A stretch of 9,905 nt of DNA from Kiritimatiellia bacterium (lineage in GTDB: Bacteria; Verrucomicrobiota; Kiritimatiellia; RFP12; UBA1067). The stretch is from contig JAQVQN010000061.1 in NCBI GenBank assembly GCA_028701555.1, positions 1 through 9,905 on the forward strand, written 5' to 3'. Below the pieces are notes generated by a model. The model made no database searches. It was given only the letters and a program-made list of their open reading frames with translations, and was not told the origin of the DNA. Shown piece after piece: positions 6,245-9,905 of this stretch (position 1 is its first letter; every line of letters begins with the position of its first letter). Both the position numbers and the translations under genes were made by a program.

Positions 6245-7723
6245 ATGAGGTTATCAGAGATAGCGGGAATTGGTGAATTGTTTGAAGGCAAGCCTCCAGG
6301 CATTGTGTTCAACGGTGTCCAGTGCGACTCGCGAAGGATCAGGCCGGGCGATATATTCGTGGCGATTAAGGGTGTCAAGGAAGACGGTGCAGGCTATGTC
6401 GAGGCAGCCCTGGCGAAGGGCGCGGCGGCGGTCGTCGCGGAGACGCCTCTGCGTGAAGGAGTCAAACCAGCTATTGTGGTTAAAGATGCGCGGCGTGCAT
6501 TGGCTCTTCTGGCTGCGGCCGTCAACGGATGGCCTTCGCACCAGATGAAGGTCTACGGCATCACCGGAACTAATGGCAAAACCACAACGGCCTGGCTTTT
6601 GCGTGAGATGCTGCGGGCTGGCGGTGCCGCTACTGGTCTGCTGACAACGGTACAGGTGGAATATGCCGGCCGCGAGATACCGGCGACCCATACAACGCCG
6701 GATGCATGTGAACTGCAGAGCCTGTTAGCGCAGATGCTTGGCAGCGGCTGCGAGTCAGCCGTGATGGAGGTGTCGTCGCACGCTTTGGAGCAACAGCGGG
6801 TAGCGGCGGTAAGGTTTGCCGGAGCGGGGTTCACCAATCTTTCGCAAGACCATTTGGATTACCACGGCACGATGGAGGCGTATTTTCAGGCCAAAAGTCT
6901 GATGTTCACAAGACTGGCGCAGGATACTCCAGGGGTCTCGGCGGTCTGCTGCATTGAAGAAGGGCAAGGATATGGTCGGCGCATGGCCGAAATAGTTGCA
7001 GGGCTGCCTTTGAAGCTTACGACTTGTGGTTTGGCGGCAGACGCGCATATCCGGGCCGAGGAAATCGCGCTTACCACGGATGGCGGACGTTTCGTGATGG
7101 TGCTGCCAGGCGGGCAACGCCTGTCTCTGCATGTGCGCATGGCCGGGCGATACAATGTAGCCAACATGCTCTGCGCCGCTACCATGGCTTTGGAGGCAGG
7201 CGTTCCGCTGGAAGCGATCATAACGGTTCTGGAATCCGCCGAGCCGCGCTGGGGCCGTTTGGAAAGGGTGCCAGCGAAAACGCCAGCAACGGTTTTTGTG
7301 GACTATGCGCACACAGATGACGCCCTGACCAATGTGCTTGGAACACTGCGTGAAATGACATCCGGTCGGCTGATAGTGGTGTTCGGCTGCGGCGGCAACC
7401 GTGATCGCAGCAAAAGGCCCAAGATGGGTGCGGCCTGCGCAAGGCTGGCTGATCGTCTGATTGTCACTTCCGACAACCCGCGGCGCGAGGATCCGCTGGA
7501 GATAATCCGCGAGATCATGGCTGGTGTGCCCGAGGGCACTGACTGTGTGATAGAACCTGACCGCCGTGCGGCTATCAGGCGGGCTCTGATCAATGTTGCG
7601 GGCGGAGATGTGGTGTTGGTGGCGGGTAAGGGACACGAGCCTTTTCAGGAACTTGCTGATCGCACCGTGCCGTTTGATGATCGACGCGTGGTAATCGCGG
7701 AAGCGGAGGCTCTTAGGGACTGA
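6245..7723 (+). CDS. murE: UDP-N-acetylmuramoyl-L-alanyl-D-glutamate--2,6-diaminopimelate ligase MurE
   Basis: MurE is the cytoplasmic ATP-dependent ligase that adds the third stem-peptide residue to UDP-MurNAc-L-Ala-D-Glu. The 492-residue product has normal length and all three Mur ligase domains. The N-terminal UDP-substrate domain includes CDSRRIRPGDIFVA (27-40). The ATP-binding domain has the P-loop GTNGKTT (108-114), THTTPDA (149-154) and MEVSSHALEQ (174-183), NLSQDHLDYHG (198-208), and K217 at the position of the usual carbamylated lysine. The C-terminal domain carries RWGRLE (335-340) and GCGGNRDRSKRPKMG (381-395). The substrate loop DNPRREDP (410-417) has the DNPR signature that recognises meso-diaminopimelate rather than lysine, so the wall is predicted to be meso-DAP type. 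The ATG follows AGGAG by 6 bases. murF begins 23 bases after the stop. Confidence 0.97.
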   Translation: MRLSEIAGIGELFEGKPPGIVFNGVQCDSRRIRPGDIFVAIKGVKEDGAGYVEAALAKGAAAVVAETPLREGVKPAIVVKDARRALALLAAAVNGWPSHQMKVYGITGTNGKTTTAWLLREMLRAGGAATGLLTTVQVEYAGREIPATHTTPDACELQSLLAQMLGSGCESAVMEVSSHALEQQRVAAVRFAGAGFTNLSQDHLDYHGTMEAYFQAKSLMFTRLAQDTPGVSAVCCIEEGQGYGRRMAEIVAGLPLKLTTCGLAADAHIRAEEIALTTDGGRFVMVLPGGQRLSLHVRMAGRYNVANMLCAATMALEAGVPLEAIITVLESAEPRWGRLERVPAKTPATVFVDYAHTDDALTNVLGTLREMTSGRLIVVFGCGGNRDRSKRPKMGAACARLADRLIVTSDNPRREDPLEIIREIMAGVPEGTDCVIEPDRRAAIRRALINVAGGDVVLVAGKGHEPFQELADRTVPFDDRRVVIAEAEALRD

Positions 7724-7746
7724 AGTTTGGGGATTGGTGGTGGCAG

Positions 7747-9135
7747 ATGGTGCGAGAGTTGCCAGTATTTGAGGCGGCAGAGTTTGCGTGTTGGGTTGGC
7801 GGGTCGACGCAAGCTCTGCCGCCGCATTTTCAGGGTGTCGTGCATGACTCGCGGCGGGTCAGTGCCGGTTGCCTTTATGTGGCGGTGCGGGGTGAGAGGT
7901 TTGACGGGCATGAGTTTGTGGGGCAGGCTTTAGTCAATGGCGCTGCTGCGGCAATGGTGGAGGAGCGTTGGCAATTGCCGTCCGAGGCCGCGCAATGGCC
8001 TTTAATCAGGGTCAAGGACACCCGTTTGGCTCTGATTGCAGCCGCCGCCGCCTGGCGACGTCGCTGCCGGGCCTTGATTGTGGGGATCACGGGCAGCAGC
8101 GGCAAAACGACCGTCAAAGAGATGACGGCAGCCATGTTGCGGGCAAGCGGGAGCGTCTGCGCCACACGCGGCAACCTGAACAACGATCTCGGTTTGCCTT
8201 TGAGCATTTTGTCGATGCGTGACGACGACGCTTTCGGGGTTTTTGAAGCGGGGACAAACCATCCAGGCGAGATTGCGGTGCTGGCTGCTACTATGCGTCC
8301 GTCTGCGGCGATTATCACTAACATCGGTTGCGCGCATATCGAGCACTTCGGTTCGGTTGAAGCCATCGCGCGCGAGAAAGGTGCTTTGCTCGGAGTTTTG
8401 CCGACTACAGGCTTTGCTGTTCTAAGCTTAGAGTGCGAGTGCTTTAAAACGGTTGCTAAGCTTAGTCCTGCTGGGTTGGTGACTGTTTCTCTATCGCGGC
8501 GGGATGCTGATTTTTATGGTGCCCTGACAGACCCTTTTGAGGGCGTGTTGAGCGTGGTTGAAAAGGGAACAGGCGAGAAGACGGTATTGCGCAGTGGTTT
8601 GCCGGGAGAGCACATTGCCGAGGATCTGCTGTTGGCCTTCGCGGCGGCTCGTAAATCCGGCATAGCAGCCGCTGCTGCCGGGCGGAAGCTGGAGGGACTG
8701 GTTTTGCCGGCGATGCGCTGGAGCGTATCCAGATACGACGGGGTAACGGTGGTAAATGACGCTTACAATGCTAATCCGCAAAGCATGAGGGCGGTCATAA
8801 GCACTTTTATGCGGCAGCCCGGCGAAGGGCGCAAGATTCTGGTTTTGGGTGATATGCTGGAACTTGGGGCGCAGACGGAAACGTTGCACCGGGAGATAGG
8901 GCGTTTCGCGGCGGGCTTGGCGCCGGATGTTTTGATTGCTGTGGGCCAGGCTGCCGGGCGGTATATTGCAGAGGAAGCGCTTAAGGCGGGAATGGACGGC
9001 TCAAAAGTTATTTGTTATCCGGATGCCGTAAAGGCTACAAGGGCACGGGGATGGTTCCGCCACGGCGACATGGTGTTGCTGAAGGCTTCGCGCGGAGTGG
9101 GATTGGAGAGGATGCTTGATGGATGGCAGGTATGA
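7747..9135 (+). CDS. murF: UDP-N-acetylmuramoyl-tripeptide--D-alanyl-D-alanine ligase MurF
   Basis: MurF adds D-Ala-D-Ala to UDP-MurNAc-tripeptide, the last cytoplasmic step before the precursor is moved to lipid. The 462-residue product has normal length (E. coli 452). Markers in order: HDSRRVSAGCLYVAVRGERFDGHEF (33-57), the P-loop GITGSSGKTTVKEM (113-126) with the MurF-specific GSSGKTT, NLNNDLGLPL (143-152), EAGTNHPGEIA (167-177), NIGCAHIEHFGS (192-203), K211 in the expected carbamylated-lysine segment EKGALL, NDAYNANPQSM (337-347), LGDMLELG (367-374) and LLKASRG (444-450). The ATG at 7747 is the first start after the murE stop in this frame. The ribosome binding site is poor (GGGGA around 7729-7733 is the nearest purine run), so translation may depend on coupling to murE. 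Its 3' end overlaps murD by 17 bases. Confidence 0.97.
   Translation: MVRELPVFEAAEFACWVGGSTQALPPHFQGVVHDSRRVSAGCLYVAVRGERFDGHEFVGQALVNGAAAAMVEERWQLPSEAAQWPLIRVKDTRLALIAAAAAWRRRCRALIVGITGSSGKTTVKEMTAAMLRASGSVCATRGNLNNDLGLPLSILSMRDDDAFGVFEAGTNHPGEIAVLAATMRPSAAIITNIGCAHIEHFGSVEAIAREKGALLGVLPTTGFAVLSLECECFKTVAKLSPAGLVTVSLSRRDADFYGALTDPFEGVLSVVEKGTGEKTVLRSGLPGEHIAEDLLLAFAAARKSGIAAAAAGRKLEGLVLPAMRWSVSRYDGVTVVNDAYNANPQSMRAVISTFMRQPGEGRKILVLGDMLELGAQTETLHREIGRFAAGLAPDVLIAVGQAAGRYIAEEALKAGMDGSKVICYPDAVKATRARGWFRHGDMVLLKASRGVGLERMLDGWQV
9105..9111 (+). promoter_or_regulatory. Ribosome binding site of murD inside the murF 3' end
   Basis: GGAGAGG lies 7 bases before the ATG at 9119. The ATGs at 9123 and 9132 are both in another frame that meets a TAG after a few codons, so 9119 is the only ATG that opens the MurD frame here. 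It starts within the last codons of murF. Confidence 0.75.
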
Positions 9136-9905
9136 CAGATGCACGGCGCTGGTGTTAGGCGCTGGAATCAGCGGAGAGGCTGCGTCCTTGCTGTTGCTGT
9201 CGCGCGGCTGCAGTGTACTGTTGCTGGACGAGCAAGAGTTGTCTGGTGAAGGCCTGTGCGCGGAGAATGTGCGGCAGGCTGGCGGGCGAGTGGTCTGCGG
9301 CAGTCGTGGGCTGCCGGAAGAGCACTTCGACATTTGCGTGGCTAGTCCGTCGTTCCCGTCGCGGCATCCATGGATCTGGACATGTCTGAAGCGCGGTGTG
9401 CCGGTTATTTCGGAGCTTGAATTGGGTGCTGCCTATTGGCACGGCAAGATATTGGCGGTAACCGGCAGCAAGGGTAAAAGCTCGTTGGTGAAACTGTGCG
9501 CGGATGTTTTGAACGGTGCGGGAATTAGCGCTTCTCCGGCGGGTAATTACGGGATTCCGCTCTGCCGTCTTGCGCTTGAGCAACCAGGATTGAAATGGGC
9601 GGTTGTTGAGGTCAGCTCCTTCCAGATGGAGCTGACGGGTGAGTTTCACCCTGATATAGCCGTGCTATTGAACATACAGCCTGATCATCTAGATCGCCAT
9701 GCGGACATGGAAGAGTACCGTAATCTAAAGTTCAAGCTGTTCGCGGGGATGCGGTCGGGAGCACTGGCGTTGCTGCCTCAAGGAGTGGATTATGTCGAGG
9801 CGATGCCTGCCGGTGTGGAGGTGCGTCGGTTCGGTGACACCCCTTGCTGTGACTGGGCGTATGCTGAAAGCGCGGTTGAGGGGGGTGCAGTCGGCAGAGA
9901 TCGGA
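9119..9905 (+). CDS. murD: UDP-N-acetylmuramoyl-L-alanine--D-glutamate ligase MurD (partial, C-terminus beyond right edge)
   Basis: MurD adds D-glutamate to UDP-MurNAc-L-Ala in the cytoplasm. The window holds the first 262 codons of an expected 440-470. Visible are a Rossmann-like UDP-binding domain beginning ALVLGAGISGEAA (10-22), then ISELELGAAY (97-106), the ATP-binding domain with VTGSKGKSS (114-122), GNYGIP (142-147), VVEVSSFQME (162-171), NIQPDHLDRHADMEEY (186-200), and K204, the counterpart of the lysine that is carbamylated in E. coli MurD. Two spots differ from the common pattern: the P-loop reads GSKGKSS, where GTNGKTT or GTNGKST is usual, and SPSFP (76-80) replaces the usual SPGI-type loop. 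The frame stays open to the edge, and the changes keep the P-loop Gly-Lys-Ser, so the enzyme is probably active. Overlap with murF suggests translational coupling. Confidence 0.93.
   Translation, partial: MDGRYDRCTALVLGAGISGEAASLLLLSRGCSVLLLDEQELSGEGLCAENVRQAGGRVVCGSRGLPEEHFDICVASPSFPSRHPWIWTCLKRGVPVISELELGAAYWHGKILAVTGSKGKSSLVKLCADVLNGAGISASPAGNYGIPLCRLALEQPGLKWAVVEVSSFQMELTGEFHPDIAVLLNIQPDHLDRHADMEEYRNLKFKLFAGMRSGALALLPQGVDYVEAMPAGVEVRRFGDTPCCDWAYAESAVEGGAVGRDR

Noticed and set aside
6755..7636. Open frame of 293 codons on the - strand opposite murE
   Set aside because: It is antisense to a fully conserved murE, and the His/Gln/Arg-rich product looks like a shadow translation.

Overview
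The window holds the start of a bacterial division and cell wall (dcw) cluster on the + strand, in the order mraZ, rsmH (mraW), an ftsL-like gene, ftsI (class B penicillin-binding protein), murE, murF and the first 262 codons of murD, which runs off the right edge. Divergent from it, on the - strand and running off the left edge, is a gene for a large secreted right-handed beta-helix protein. It was confirmed by reading the frame codon by codon from position 2153 to the left edge: there is no stop.

Layout: 1-2153 (-) beta-helix protein; 2154-2401 divergent, partly A+T-rich regulatory region; 2402-2881 mraZ; 2930-3865 rsmH; 3866-3999 a 134-base spacer with two tandem perfect hairpins; 4000-4392 ftsL-like; 4420-6138 ftsI; 6139-6244 spacer; 6245-7723 murE; 7747-9135 murF; 9119-9905 murD (partial, overlapping murF by 17 bases). 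No gene-free stretch exceeds about 250 bases. I saw no tRNA, rRNA, CRISPR array, insertion sequence or phage gene.

How the genes fit together: MraZ is the DNA-binding regulator of such clusters. RsmH methylates 16S rRNA. The FtsL-like protein and FtsI belong to the septal peptidoglycan synthase. MurD, MurE and MurF add D-Glu, the third-position diamino acid (meso-diaminopimelate here, from the DNPR motif) and D-Ala-D-Ala to the UDP-MurNAc precursor. All genes from mraZ on point the same way with short gaps, so one operon, perhaps with internal promoters, is likely. mraY, which often lies between murF and murD, is absent from that position.

Organism: a diderm-type bacterium with moderately high G+C and meso-DAP peptidoglycan. 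The beta-helix protein, with its motif set around GVLSDLGGIY and GGWGVYFD, and the palindromic intergenic element recall the PVC superphylum (Kiritimatiellota or Lentisphaerota, less surely Verrucomicrobiota or Planctomycetota). This is inference from familiarity, not a search.

Overall this is a largely conventional cluster. I found no convincing undescribed system. The points most worth a second look are the tandem hairpin element, the missing mraY with a tight murF-murD overlap, variant residues in MurD, RsmH and MraZ, and the polysaccharide-active-looking beta-helix gene.
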